Part shown: positions 1 to 8,302 of the stretch, one piece after another
How positions within the stretch are numbered: the first letter of the stretch is position 1
Layout: each line of letters opens with the position of its first letter
Assembly: GCA_965220245.1 (NCBI GenBank)
Contig: CBDCPI010000012.1
Span: 124,001 to 188,000 of the forward strand
Source of the DNA: CBDCPI01 sp965220245
Lineage (GTDB): Bacteria; Chloroflexota; Dehalococcoidia; Lucifugimonadales; UBA3495
Reading direction: 5' to 3'
Length of the DNA stretch: 64,000 nt
The notes under the pieces: model-generated
What the model was told of the DNA's origin: nothing
The model's database searches: none
Seen by the model: only the letters and a program-made list of their open reading frames with translations
Translations under genes and position numbers: made by a program

Positions 1-549
1 GGTGGAACCCCGGACTTTGTCCGGACCGGTCACGTTGGCCGGACGGATTCCGGTAATGGACATGCCGTAATTGTTGATGAACTGGGCCGCTTGGAACTCG
101 TTGAAAATCTTGTGGACCGCGTATTGGCTGGTGCCGTAGGTGGGCTCGTCTTCGTTAACCAACCGCTCGCCGAAATTACTCTGCTGGCCGCTGACGGCCA
201 CGGAGCTAGCGTAGGTTACCCGGTCCACGCCACAGACCCGGGCGGCTTCGAAGCAGTTGTCCATCCCTAAGACGTTGAGCCGCATCGTAAAGTGCGGCGT
301 GTCGTCTCCGCTACCCAGCAGGTAGGCTAGGTTCATGATCCGGTCCGGCTCAGCCGCCAACACGGCCTTCACGACGTCCTCGAATTGAGTGATGTCGCCG
401 TACCGGACGCTCACCCGGTCTTCCAGTCCGGGGAATGAGGCGGCCCTGGGGTTGATGTCCATGCAGACGACGTTCTCGCCGCGTTCGACCAGCCTTCGGA
501 TTACCCGCGTGCCAATGAATCCGGTGCCGCCCAAGACTAATACTGTCAT
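1..549 (-). CDS. NAD-dependent epimerase/dehydratase, 3'-truncated by window edge
   Basis: The ATG at 549 is preceded by a GGGAGG Shine-Dalgarno sequence. The product opens with MTVLVLGGTGFIGTRVIRRL, a GxxGxxG NAD(P)-binding Rossmann start. MDINPRAAS follows, where the acidic residue usually contacts the cofactor ribose. Further in are a YASSVAVSG segment (catalytic Ser/Thr strand) and YGTSQYAVHK, matching the catalytic YxxxK of extended short-chain dehydrogenases. The reading frame is open to base 1, so the substrate-binding C-terminus is missing (183 codons seen). The family epimerises or dehydrates nucleotide sugars or related substrates in the cytoplasm; the substrate cannot be assigned here. 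No partner gene is visible. Confidence 0.9.
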   Translation of the reverse strand, partial: MTVLVLGGTGFIGTRVIRRLVERGENVVCMDINPRAASFPGLEDRVSVRYGDITQFEDVVKAVLAAEPDRIMNLAYLLGSGDDTPHFTMRLNVLGMDNCFEAARVCGVDRVTYASSVAVSGQQSNFGERLVNEDEPTYGTSQYAVHKIFNEFQAAQFINNYGMSITGIRPANVTGPDKVRGST

Positions 550-660
550 CGCTATCGCCTCCCGCTGAACTTGCTTACTTCGCCGGGATAGATTTACCCA
601 CCGAGTTACGGCCAACGCAGAGTTGCGACCGGGGCCGAGGACGTTAGAAAAACTAGGTAT

Positions 661-2967
661 TCAGCCTGCCGCGTCTCGCAAGGCGTGCCAGATTCTGGTG
701 GATGTAAGCGGGGTGTCGATGTTCCGCACCCCGGCGGCGGAGAGAGCGTCCATCACCGCGTTGGCCACCGCAACCGGGGCCGCCACCGTGGGCAACTCTC
801 CGATCCCTTTGACGCCCAAGGGGTTGACCGGCGACGCGGTCTCCGTAAATCCGAGCTTGAAATCAGGCATGTCTTGGGCCAAGGGCATACCGTAGTCCAT
901 GAAGGTGCTGTTCAACGGCTGGCCGTCGGGGCTGTACCCGGTCACTTCGGTGAGAGCTTGACCCAGTCCTTGGGCCAAAGCGCCGTGTACCTGTCCCTCG
1001 AACAGCACCGGGTTAATCACCTTGCCGCTGTCGTGGACCGCCGCGTAACGCAAGAACTCGACGTTTCCGGTGTCCGGGTCCACCGCTACCACCGCGATGT
1101 GGGCGCCGAAGCCAAAGGGGTTGTTGGGCAAGGTGAACTCGGTCTGAAATTCGAGGCCCGTCTCCTGGCCGGGGGGCAGCCGGTCTGCGTCATGGGCTGC
1201 CGACGCCAACTCGGCGAAAGACATCGCTTGCTCCCGGTCCTGCATGTTGAACACTGTGCCGTTCTCGAAGACCACATCCTCGGGGGAACACTCAAGAATA
1301 TGGCCCGCGACTAGCGCCAATTTCCGGCGGGCTTCCTGTAAGCCCAGGTGCATGGCCGAGCCGCCCACGCTCAATCCCCGGCTGGCAAAGGTCCCCTGCC
1401 CCCACGGGAGGTCATTGGTGTCTCCGTGGAGCAACTCCACCGACTCTATGCTCACTCCAAGCTCATCGGCCGCGATTTGGGCGAAGGTCGTTTCGGTGCC
1501 TTGGCCGTGGGGAGATACCTCGGTATAAACTTTGACTTGCCCGTTGGGCTCTACCTTGACCCGGGCGATGCTGCTCAGCATCGCGCCGCCGCCGCCCGAC
1601 GCTTTGACCACCGTGGCTACGCCGATACCGATCAGAGGGTCGCTGGCCGCTCTCTCCGCCTGAAGGTGACGAAAACGAGAGTACTCGGCCAACTCCAGCG
1701 CTTCATCCAAGGCCGGGGTGTAGTTCCCGGAATCGTAGGTAAGGCCGGTGGCGGTGGTGTAAGGGAAGGCGTCAGACGGGATGAGGTTCTTGCGGCGGAC
1801 TTCCACCGGGTCCAGCCCCAACTCTTGAGCTATCAAGTCGACGGTGCGCTCCATAAAGAACGCGCCTTCAGGACCACCGGCGCCCCGGTACGGTCCGGTG
1901 GAGGGCTTATTGGTAATAACGCTGAGACCCTCCACATCCATGTCGGGGATGGCGTAGGGCCCGGCACAGCGGCGGACAGCGTTGACCGGAGGGCCGGGAG
2001 TGGATGTCAGGAAGTAGGCGCCCACGTCGGCGATTATACGAAGCCGCATACCCAGGATAGACCCGTCATTCTGGACCGCCGCCTCCACTTCGCCGACGTA
2101 ACCTCGGGCATGGTACGCCAGCAGGTTTTCCCAGCGTTCCTCGGCCCACTTTATGGGACGCTCCAACTCGATGGCCAGGTAGCTGAGCGCCAAGTCTTCG
2201 GGCCAGACCTCGACTTTCTGGCCGAAGCCGCCGCCAACGTCCGGGGCGACGACCCGGATATTGGCCGGCGGCCGGGGCAGCAGCCGTTCCAAATGGGTCT
2301 TGCTTTTGAACGGCGTCTGGGTAGAGGCCCAAAGGGTTAGCTGGTCTTCCTCAGGCTCGTACTGGACCAGCGAGGCCCGGCCTTCCATAGGCGCCGCCGA
2401 TATTCTGGGTACGTCGTAACTCCCCCGGACGGTGCGGTCCGCCTTGGCAAAGGCGGATGCCAAGTCTCCCCTTCCCGCCCGTACCCGCATGACCACGTTG
2501 CTGCCCAGGCTTTCGTGGATTGGGGCCGAGCCTTCATCGGCGGCTTCCCGAGGGTCTATCAAGGGAGGTAGGACCTCGTAAGATACCCGAATAGATTCCA
2601 AGGCGTCTTTGGCTACGTAGGGGTCCTGGGCGACCGCCACCGCAACCGGTTGACCCACGTAGCACACTTTGTCCCTGGCCAGAGCGGGATGCTCCGGAAC
2701 GTTGACCCCTTCCAGTTCCCGCATGTACCGGGACGGCACATCCTTGACCTTTCCGGCGATGTCTTGGCCGGTGAGGACCGACATCACGCCCGGAATGCTG
2801 CGGGCCGCCGAGGCGTCGACCACCAGGATGTTGGCGTGGGCGTGGGGACTGCGCAGGAAACAGGCATGAAGCATTCCCGGCAGCTTCATGTCGTCCACGA
2901 AGGCTCCCTCGCCTCGTAGCAGCCTGGGGTCTTCAAACCGTTTAAGAGATTGTCCCGTATAGACCAA
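661..2967 (-). CDS. Xanthine dehydrogenase/CO dehydrogenase-type molybdopterin-binding large subunit
   Basis: This is a CoxL/XdhB-type molybdenum hydroxylase subunit of about 768 residues, the usual family size. It starts with the typical YTGQSLKRFEDPRLLRGEG. It has the molybdopterin-binding GGGFGQK near residue 245, PYRGAGGPEGAF near 357 (where true form I CO dehydrogenases carry AYRCSFR, so this is not one of those), and KGIGELP near 722 with the catalytic Glu. The reading frame also permits an upstream start at 3033. I prefer the TTG at 2967 because GGAGGG lies five bases before it and the conserved region begins directly after. No FAD or 2Fe-2S subunit gene is adjacent, so those subunits would have to come from elsewhere. 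The substrate is unknown; aldehydes or N-heterocycles are typical. Confidence 0.93.
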   Translation of the reverse strand: MVYTGQSLKRFEDPRLLRGEGAFVDDMKLPGMLHACFLRSPHAHANILVVDASAARSIPGVMSVLTGQDIAGKVKDVPSRYMRELEGVNVPEHPALARDKVCYVGQPVAVAVAQDPYVAKDALESIRVSYEVLPPLIDPREAADEGSAPIHESLGSNVVMRVRAGRGDLASAFAKADRTVRGSYDVPRISAAPMEGRASLVQYEPEEDQLTLWASTQTPFKSKTHLERLLPRPPANIRVVAPDVGGGFGQKVEVWPEDLALSYLAIELERPIKWAEERWENLLAYHARGYVGEVEAAVQNDGSILGMRLRIIADVGAYFLTSTPGPPVNAVRRCAGPYAIPDMDVEGLSVITNKPSTGPYRGAGGPEGAFFMERTVDLIAQELGLDPVEVRRKNLIPSDAFPYTTATGLTYDSGNYTPALDEALELAEYSRFRHLQAERAASDPLIGIGVATVVKASGGGGAMLSSIARVKVEPNGQVKVYTEVSPHGQGTETTFAQIAADELGVSIESVELLHGDTNDLPWGQGTFASRGLSVGGSAMHLGLQEARRKLALVAGHILECSPEDVVFENGTVFNMQDREQAMSFAELASAAHDADRLPPGQETGLEFQTEFTLPNNPFGFGAHIAVVAVDPDTGNVEFLRYAAVHDSGKVINPVLFEGQVHGALAQGLGQALTEVTGYSPDGQPLNSTFMDYGMPLAQDMPDFKLGFTETASPVNPLGVKGIGELPTVAAPVAVANAVMDALSAAGVRNIDTPLTSTRIWHALRDAAG

Positions 2968-3140
2968 TCGGCCCTCCCACCAAGAGCTAGCGCTAAATCC
3001 AATATGCTCCCCGCCTACTGTGGCCGGCGGCAAGGAAGAAGCGTCTGGCCGCGCTAGATATTCCCCCGGAAGCGGCCGTCATCGAGGTCGAACCACCCCC
3101 CTAGCGCCCCTGCATCTGGCCATCCGCTGTTAAGTGGTGT

Positions 3141-3425
3141 TCAGGCAGTTCCTTGAGACTTCCGGGCCTTGCGCCATTGCTGGAACGAGGCGGGGCTTTC
3201 GGTAGACTTCTTGCCAAGCAGCAGACCTTCCACGCCAATATCCTCATCGAGTCCAGGCCAATGAATTCCATAGCCTGCGCTGCCAATCCGGAAATCGGCA
3301 CGCTCGGTTGGTGTGGCAAAAGCCAAGCGCGGATACCAGACGATGGGAACAGCGATTGTACGACCGTCTTCGAAGTCTACAGACAGGGTATCGTCTGTCA
3401 CTGTGGCACTAACTACTCTGGGCAT
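3141..3425 (-). CDS. DUF2442 domain protein
   Basis: The product of about 94 residues starts MPRVVSATVTDDTLSVDFEDG and continues with IVWYPRLAFATPTERADFR and GIHWPGLDEDIGVEGLL, the recognisable DUF2442 signature. An ATG 12 codons upstream (3461) is possible, but family members begin at MPRVV. It overlaps the end of the DUF4160 gene by about 17 bases, so the two were translated as a pair. DUF4160/DUF2442 pairs are common small-gene couples resembling toxin-antitoxin modules; no biochemical role is firmly established. This gene is intact while its partner is frameshifted. Confidence 0.85.
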   Translation of the reverse strand: MPRVVSATVTDDTLSVDFEDGRTIAVPIVWYPRLAFATPTERADFRIGSAGYGIHWPGLDEDIGVEGLLLGKKSTESPASFQQWRKARKSQGTA

Positions 3426-3671
3426 GGTCAGTGTCACCACTGCAAAAGGCGTCCCATTCATCTCTCAAAGTTCCCAAATGATCACGCATGATAGTTTCGA
3501 TGTCACGTAACTCTCTGCGGCTATAGCCGTGATTTGCGGCCAAGGTGATACGGGATCCAGCCAGAATTTGGAACTCTGGTTCTCTCGGTCTACGTGCATA
3601 TGTCGCGGCTCGCGACAATCGTAAGAGTAAAAGTAGAAGCGATACGGACCACTTCGTAAAGCCGTCGGCAT
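3409..3671 (-). pseudogene. DUF4160 domain protein, frameshifted
   Basis: The ATG at 3671 starts MPTALRSGPYRFYFYSYDCR and continues through EPRHMHVDRENQSSKFWLDPV, an excellent DUF4160 N-terminus. The frame then shifts at about 3545-3553, and the rest of the domain (LAANHGYSRRELRDIETI, MRDHLGTLRDEWDAF) lies in another frame ending at 3409. Two extra bases or one lost base would explain it. Either the gene is a fresh pseudogene or the read is wrong at one spot. The gene precedes and overlaps DUF2442, the usual order. Confidence 0.8.
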
Positions 3672-3886
3672 AGTTGCCGGTGACCATCAGTATTGCTACC
3701 GTCTTCACCCAAGATACCATACTGGAGCCACGAGGACATTACAATTTTAGGCTGACGTTCTTTTACCAAAATTTCTACGTTATTCAACATTTGGGCGGCA
3801 AACATTAAGGGTGAAGGACTAAATCGATTGTGCGCAGGTTTGGGTGAACACATAACCACGTTATCGGTAGCTATGATCTGGAGAAG

Positions 3887-3909
3887 GGCCCGGGGCTATT
3901 CCCCGGGCC
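3887..3909 (-). terminator. Strong GC hairpin after the hydrolase gene
   Basis: A perfect 9-bp stem (GGCCCGGGG / CCCCGGGCC) with a five-base loop lies 46 bases past the stop of the minus-strand hydrolase. Only a weak pyrimidine run (CTTCTCC) follows on the minus strand, so intrinsic termination is plausible but not certain. The 3672-3954 stretch otherwise shows no gene. Confidence 0.45.
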
Positions 3910-3954
3910 AAGCCCAGCTTCTGGCAGTGGCCGACAGCCAGGGGTGAACACCTC

Positions 3955-4902
3955 CTACCGGGCTGCGGCCTCCGCAGTCGCGGCAAAGGCCGCCTTCAGG
4001 GCTGCCGTTGCTTGGTCGACGGCTTGTCGGCCCTTGTCCACGGCGGCGCTCATGCCAAAGAAGCCGTGGATCATCCCATCGTACCGGGTGGTGGCAGCAG
4101 TCACCCCCGCTGCTTGTAGGGCTTGACCGTAGGCTTCCCCCTCGTCCCGCAAGGGATCGAACTCGGCGGTGATCACCAAGGCCGGAGGCAGCCCGCTCAG
4201 ATCGGCGGCGGCCAAGGGCGCGGCATACGGGTTAGAGGCATCGGCGTCGGCGCTCAAGTACTGGTCCCAGTACCATTTCATGCCGTCGGTGGTCAGCATG
4301 TAGCCGTCGGCGTTATCCCGGTAGGAAACGGTGTTGAACTCGCGGTGGGTGACCGGGTACACCAACAACTGGAAAACCAAGGAGGGGCCGCCCCGGTCGC
4401 GGGCCGCCAACGATACCGCTGCCGCCAAGTTGCCGCCGGCGCTGTCGCCGCCCACCGCGATGCGTGAAGGGTCGGCATTGATGCTGGCCGCATTTTGGGC
4501 AATCCACTGGGTGGCGGCAAAGCAGTCCTCGAAGGGGACCGGGAACTTGGCTTCGGGCGCCAGCCGGTAGTCGACCGATACGACGACACAGCCGCCGCCA
4601 ACGGTTAGCTCGCGGGCTACCGGGTCGGCGCTCTCCAAGTTGCCGATTACCCAACCACCGCCGTGAAACCAGCCCAGCACCGGGAAGGGGCCGCTTCCGG
4701 CGGGGGTATAGATGCGCACCGGAATCTCGCTTCCGCCGCTGGTGATGGTGCGGTCTTCCACCTTGGCGACTGCCGGGCCTTCGGGTCTGGGCCGGGCCGC
4801 CATGTTAGCCCGGGCCTCTTCCGGCGAAACAGTATGATTGGGCGGCAGCCCCAGAGCCTCGATTTGGTCCAAAACAGCCTGGGCTTGCGGGTCTAGCGGC
4901 AT
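3955..4902 (-). CDS. Alpha/beta hydrolase (hormone-sensitive lipase/esterase family)
   Basis: This 315-residue protein has the family hallmarks: the oxyanion-hole motif HGGGWV near residue 81, the nucleophile elbow GDSAGGN near 154 (catalytic Ser), EFDPLRDEG near 250 (Asp) and MIHGFFGM near 278 (His). The length is typical of bacterial hormone-sensitive-lipase-like carboxylesterases, which cleave short-chain esters in the cytoplasm. The start ATG at 4902 follows GAGGAGG. There is no signal peptide. The actual substrate is unknown and the neighbours give no pathway. Confidence 0.93.
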   Translation of the reverse strand: MPLDPQAQAVLDQIEALGLPPNHTVSPEEARANMAARPRPEGPAVAKVEDRTITSGGSEIPVRIYTPAGSGPFPVLGWFHGGGWVIGNLESADPVARELTVGGGCVVVSVDYRLAPEAKFPVPFEDCFAATQWIAQNAASINADPSRIAVGGDSAGGNLAAAVSLAARDRGGPSLVFQLLVYPVTHREFNTVSYRDNADGYMLTTDGMKWYWDQYLSADADASNPYAAPLAAADLSGLPPALVITAEFDPLRDEGEAYGQALQAAGVTAATTRYDGMIHGFFGMSAAVDKGRQAVDQATAALKAAFAATAEAAAR

Positions 4903-4945
4903 TTCCTTGTCCTCCTCTTTAATCCTAGAGTATTAAAGCGTTTAT

Positions 4946-5114
4946 TAGAGGGTGTGTGCAAAGGTTCCCTCTCACTTGAGGGAGAGGACCGGGTGAGGGT
5001 GATTCTCAGTAGTCAGCTTTGTTTGCCGTCAGAAATCTCCCCTGATCCCTTCGACAAGCTCAGGACAGGCCTAACCTTCTCCCCAAGGAGAAGGGACTTT
5101 TAACACACCCTCTA
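4946..5114. mobile_element. MITE-like element A, copy 1 (TA-flanked inverted repeat)
   Basis: This element of about 169 bp is bounded by TA on both sides. Its terminal inverted repeats read GAGGGTGTGT inward from both ends and continue imperfectly for about 26 bases (purine-rich GGTTCCCTCTC against GTCCCTTCTC). It encodes nothing. An internal CCTTCGACAAGCTCAGGAC resembles a short repeat seen elsewhere in the window. Duplication of TA is the signature of IS630/Tc1-mariner-type transposases, so I infer mobilisation by such an enzyme. Its right end supplies the TAG stop of the phosphoesterase gene. A related copy lies after folD. Confidence 0.7.
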
Positions 5115-5963
5115 CAAGTCAACCCTTTCCGGTAAGGCGTCCAAGCCGTAGTATTGGTGCTCTATCCGGTCTGGAAATACTTTGACGATTCGCAGGCCCG
5201 AAGGGTCATCTCCCAAGGGATAACCCACGGCGCCGGTGGTGACCATCTGCACGCCCTGGTAGTCCGCCGAGTGACAGCGGTGCCAATGACCGGCAAACAC
5301 GGCCGAGACCCCGTATTCCACAAACAAGTCCAGCAGGACTTGGCGTTTGTCTCGGGCCACGGCCGCCCAGCTATCCTCCTCGTCGGGCCGCTCGGCGTAG
5401 AGTGGATGGTGCAGGAATATTACGATATGAGACCTTCCTTTTGCCCGAGCCTCTTGCAGGGAAGTCCGTAAGAATTCCACCTGACGGGCCCATTCCCCGG
5501 GAACTAGCGAATCGTCGAAGCCCAAGGAGCTATTTAGGACGATGGAGCAGGTGTTTTCGTACTCGAACGAGTAGTAGTCCCTGCCATAGTCGCCCCGGTA
5601 CCGGGCCAAAGACTCGGGGGTAGGCCGGTTACCTACATCCCAGTTGCCGGGGGCCCAGTAGATGGGAATGCAGCTTTTGAGGCCGCCAGTGATTCGCCGT
5701 AGCTCGGCCAACTGATCGGGCTGGTCATAGTCCTGGGCCATGTCGCCGCACACCACCGAAAAGGCCGGGTTAAGGCGGTTGACCGCGGCGATGGCTTTCT
5801 CGTAGAGCGCGGTCTCATCGGCGAAGCCGGTGATTTTGGGCGAGGGACGAATTTTCCAACCCCTGCGTTGGCGAAGCTCCAAGATTCGGCTCTCTTCCAT
5901 GCCACTCAAGGAGGCGAACATGCCGAACTGGGGATCGGCCATTTGAATAAAGAAAAAGGCCAT
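5112..5963 (-). CDS. Calcineurin-like metallophosphoesterase
   Basis: The 283-residue protein carries the metallophosphoesterase blocks in order: an N-terminal MADPQFG (D-x-H-like, here DPQ), VVCGDMAQD (GD), APGNWDVG (GN, with D in place of the usual H/E), HHPL and FAGHWHR (GHxH). These residues bind the dinuclear metal centre. The layout resembles the CSTP1/CPPED1 branch of serine/threonine or nucleotide phosphoesterases. No signal peptide or membrane segment is seen. The TAG stop lies exactly at the end of MITE-like element A. A TTGACA/TACACT promoter just upstream predicts a transcript that begins practically at the ATG. Confidence 0.9.
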   Translation of the reverse strand: MAFFFIQMADPQFGMFASLSGMEESRILELRQRRGWKIRPSPKITGFADETALYEKAIAAVNRLNPAFSVVCGDMAQDYDQPDQLAELRRITGGLKSCIPIYWAPGNWDVGNRPTPESLARYRGDYGRDYYSFEYENTCSIVLNSSLGFDDSLVPGEWARQVEFLRTSLQEARAKGRSHIVIFLHHPLYAERPDEEDSWAAVARDKRQVLLDLFVEYGVSAVFAGHWHRCHSADYQGVQMVTTGAVGYPLGDDPSGLRIVKVFPDRIEHQYYGLDALPERVDL

Positions 5964-5971
5964 CGGATTCG

Positions 5972-6000
5972 AGTGTAGTGGGGGCGGGATTGACTGTCAA
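5972..6000 (-). promoter_or_regulatory. Sigma70-type promoter of the phosphoesterase (possibly leaderless)
   Basis: On the minus strand a perfect TTGACA (5995-6000) is followed after 17 bases by TACACT (5972-5977). The expected transcription start would fall only a base or two before the ATG at 5963, so the mRNA is probably leaderless. A 13-bp palindrome ATTGACTGTCAAT (5989-6001) covers the -35 box and may bind a regulator. Confidence 0.55.
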
Positions 6001-6037
6001 TCAATCTTCGGTCAATGGAGAACGCCGTCACCGGTCA

Positions 6038-6066
6038 TTGAGGGGGCGCCGGGCCGGTGCTAGAAT
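6038..6066 (+). promoter_or_regulatory. Sigma70-type promoter of folD
   Basis: TTGAGG (6038-6043), a 17-base spacer and TAGAAT (6061-6066) make a good promoter facing folD. The leader to the ATG at 6156 would be about 80 bases. Confidence 0.55.
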
Positions 6067-6155
6067 TGGCCTATTGAGCCAATCTGGGCGCCAATTCCAT
6101 AACCGGGTTTAGTTTCACTGTGACTTCAGAACACGGGGAAGGTTCCGTAAACGAC

Positions 6156-7055
6156 ATGTCCAATATCCTCGATGGGGCCGCCTTGGCCAAAGTAGTGCGG
6201 GCCGAAGTGGCGGACGGCGTGGCCGAAGTCAAGCAGAAACATGGGGTCACCCCCGGTCTGGCCGCCGTGCTGGTGGGCGACGACCCGGCTTCGGCAGTAT
6301 ACGTGCGCAACAAACGCCGGGCATGTGAGGAAGTGGGCATCTTCAGCAACAGCTTTAACCTGCCTGCCAGCGCCACCGAAGCGGAATTGCTCCGCTTGGT
6401 GGACGAATTAAACCGCGCCCCGCGCTTCCACGGCATCTTGGTCCAACTTCCTTTGCCAGAGACTATCAACGACCGCAACATCATTGCGTCCTTGGACCCC
6501 GGCAAAGACGTAGACGGGTTGCACCCTTACAACGCCGGGTTGCTATTACAAGGGCGGCCCCAGTTCCCGCCCGCCACTCCTGCCGGCATACAGCAAATAC
6601 TTCTCCGCAACGGGTACGATCCCGCCGGAAAGAACGTGGTCGTCTGCGGCCGCAGCGAGATTGTGGGCAAGCCGCTGGCGGTAATGCTGATGCAGCGACA
6701 GGAGGGGGCCAACGCCACGGTCACGGTCTGCCACACCCGCACCAGGGACTTGCCGAGTATCACCCGCCAAGCCGACATTCTGGTGGCCGCCGCCGGACAA
6801 CCCCACATGATTACTGCCGACATGGTCAAGGAGGGCGCGGTGGTTATCGACGTCGGCATCAATCGGGTGGAGGACTCCAGCCGCAAGCGGGGCTACCGCT
6901 TGGCCGGTGACGTGGACTTCGAAGCGGTGTCGCAGAAAGCCGGGGCCATCACTCCCGTACCCGGGGGAGTCGGCCCCATGACTATCGCCATGCTATTGGT
7001 CAACACCCTGGCCGCTACCCGCATCAGCATCCACGGGCCCCACAACCTGCCTTAG
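6156..7055 (+). CDS. folD: Bifunctional methylenetetrahydrofolate dehydrogenase/methenyltetrahydrofolate cyclohydrolase
   Basis: FolD interconverts 5,10-methylene-, 5,10-methenyl- and 10-formyl-tetrahydrofolate in the cytoplasm, feeding purine synthesis and one-carbon metabolism. The product of about 299 residues shows the family markers: YVRNKRRACEEVGI (with the catalytic Lys region), GILVQLPLP, KDVDGLHPYN, PATPAGIQQIL, the NADP-binding GRSEIVGKP and the C-terminal PVPGGVGPMTIAML. The reading frame allows a GTG at 6120, but family length and the conserved MSNILDG start favour the ATG at 6156. The TAG stop overlaps the first bases of MITE-like element A, copy 2. Confidence 0.96.
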   Translation: MSNILDGAALAKVVRAEVADGVAEVKQKHGVTPGLAAVLVGDDPASAVYVRNKRRACEEVGIFSNSFNLPASATEAELLRLVDELNRAPRFHGILVQLPLPETINDRNIIASLDPGKDVDGLHPYNAGLLLQGRPQFPPATPAGIQQILLRNGYDPAGKNVVVCGRSEIVGKPLAVMLMQRQEGANATVTVCHTRTRDLPSITRQADILVAAAGQPHMITADMVKEGAVVIDVGINRVEDSSRKRGYRLAGDVDFEAVSQKAGAITPVPGGVGPMTIAMLLVNTLAATRISIHGPHNLP

Positions 7056-7191
7056 AGGGTGTTTCCGAAGGTTCCCTCTCCCTCTGGGAGAGGGCCATTC
7101 TCGCTGTAGAGTACCTTGGAGGTCGTCAATCATTCCCCCTCATCCTAATCTTCTCCCCAAAAGGAGAAGGGACTTTTGAAACGTGCTCTTA
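7053..7191. mobile_element. MITE-like element A, copy 2
   Basis: This is a degenerate copy of about 139 bp of the element at 4946. It begins TAGAGGGTGTTTCC followed by GGTTCCCTCTCC and ends with GGAGAAGGGACTTTTG and CTCTTA, an imperfect inverted repeat bounded by TA. The internal parts are rearranged relative to copy 1. The first three bases are the stop codon of folD. No coding capacity. Confidence 0.6.
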
Positions 7192-7279
7192 AATAAAGAA
7201 GAGGGGCCCAGGGCGATCGGTTTCTGCCAGCTTCTAGAAGGCGAAGCGGCACGACATACCCGCTCGATTGCATCCCGCC

Positions 7280-8302
7280 ATGCGTACTAACGACTTCGAC
7301 TACCAGGTCCCTCCGGAACTCATCGCCCAGACCCCTTTAGAACCCCGGGACGGTTCGCGCTTGCTGGTATTGCACCGGGCGACGGGCCGCACCGAGCATC
7401 GCAGCTTTCAGGACATCCTAGATTACCTTCGCCCCGGCGACCTGATGGTGTTTAACCAGAGCCGGGTGATCCCGGCCCGGCTGCGGGGGCGGCGGGCCGG
7501 TTCCGGCGGTAAGGTGGAACTGTTGCTGCTGCGGCGTGAAGCGCCCGGGGTATGGCAGGCTCTGGCGCAGCCGGGCCGAAGGTTGCGGCCCGGCGACAAG
7601 ATTGTTCTGGAGTCCCTAGAAGTAGAGGTCCTGGAATCGCGGGAGGACGGCACGAAAACAGTCCGCTTGGAGTCTGAAGAATCAATACTGCGGCTAGGCG
7701 AGGCGCCGCTGCCTCCCTACATCCATCAACGCTTGGAAGACCCCGAGCGGTACCAAACAGTCTATGCCAGGGAACCCGGCAGTGCGGCAGCGCCCACCGC
7801 CGGCTTGCATTTTACCCGGGCCTTGATGGACCGGCTCACCGAGAGCGGGGTGGAGCAGGCTTTCGTAACTCTTCACGTTGGACTGGACACCTTTCGCCCG
7901 GTACACGCGGAAAACCCCGCCCAACATAAGATGCACACCGAGTATTTCCACTTGGACGCTCCGACGGCAGACTCGGTGAACCGGGCACGAGCCGAGGGGC
8001 GGCGGGTAGTGGCGGTAGGGACTACTACGGTGCGGGTCTTGGAGCAAGCGGCTAAAACCATGCGGCAGCGCGGCCGAAGCCAAGTTGAGCCGACTACCGG
8101 ACAGACGGACTTATACATCCTTCCCGGCTACCACTTCCAAGCGGTGGACGCCTTGGTGACCAACTTCCACCTGCCCAAGTCCACCCTGCTGATGCTGGTG
8201 TCGGCCTTCGCCGGACGAGAGGCCATTCTGGCCGCTTATGCGGAGGCTATCGAACGCAAGTACCGGTTCTACAGCTTTGGGGATGCCATGCTCATCACCT
8301 GA
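7280..8302 (+). CDS. queA: S-adenosylmethionine:tRNA ribosyltransferase-isomerase
   Basis: QueA transfers the ribosyl part of SAM to 7-aminomethyl-7-deazaguanine in tRNA, making epoxyqueuosine. The 340-residue protein starts MRTNDFDYQVPPELIAQTPL and contains MVFNQSRVIPARL, GKVELLLL, AAPTAGLHFT, HVGLDTFRPV, GTTTVRVLE, TDLYILPGY and the C-terminal TNFHLPKSTLLMLVSAFAG, all family signatures. A TTG at 7268 is an in-frame alternative, but family members begin at the chosen ATG. The 3' end overlaps the convergent UDP-glucose dehydrogenase gene by 34 bases. Confidence 0.97.
   Translation: MRTNDFDYQVPPELIAQTPLEPRDGSRLLVLHRATGRTEHRSFQDILDYLRPGDLMVFNQSRVIPARLRGRRAGSGGKVELLLLRREAPGVWQALAQPGRRLRPGDKIVLESLEVEVLESREDGTKTVRLESEESILRLGEAPLPPYIHQRLEDPERYQTVYAREPGSAAAPTAGLHFTRALMDRLTESGVEQAFVTLHVGLDTFRPVHAENPAQHKMHTEYFHLDAPTADSVNRARAEGRRVVAVGTTTVRVLEQAAKTMRQRGRSQVEPTTGQTDLYILPGYHFQAVDALVTNFHLPKSTLLMLVSAFAGREAILAAYAEAIERKYRFYSFGDAMLIT

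Noticed and set aside
685..2340. Plus-strand frames of 209 and 330 codons
   Set aside because: Antisense to the molybdoenzyme; composition is Gly/Arg/His-biased with no family signature.
3590..3859. 89-codon minus-strand frame upstream of DUF4160
   Set aside because: No ribosome site or motif; it overlaps the real DUF4160 start in another phase.
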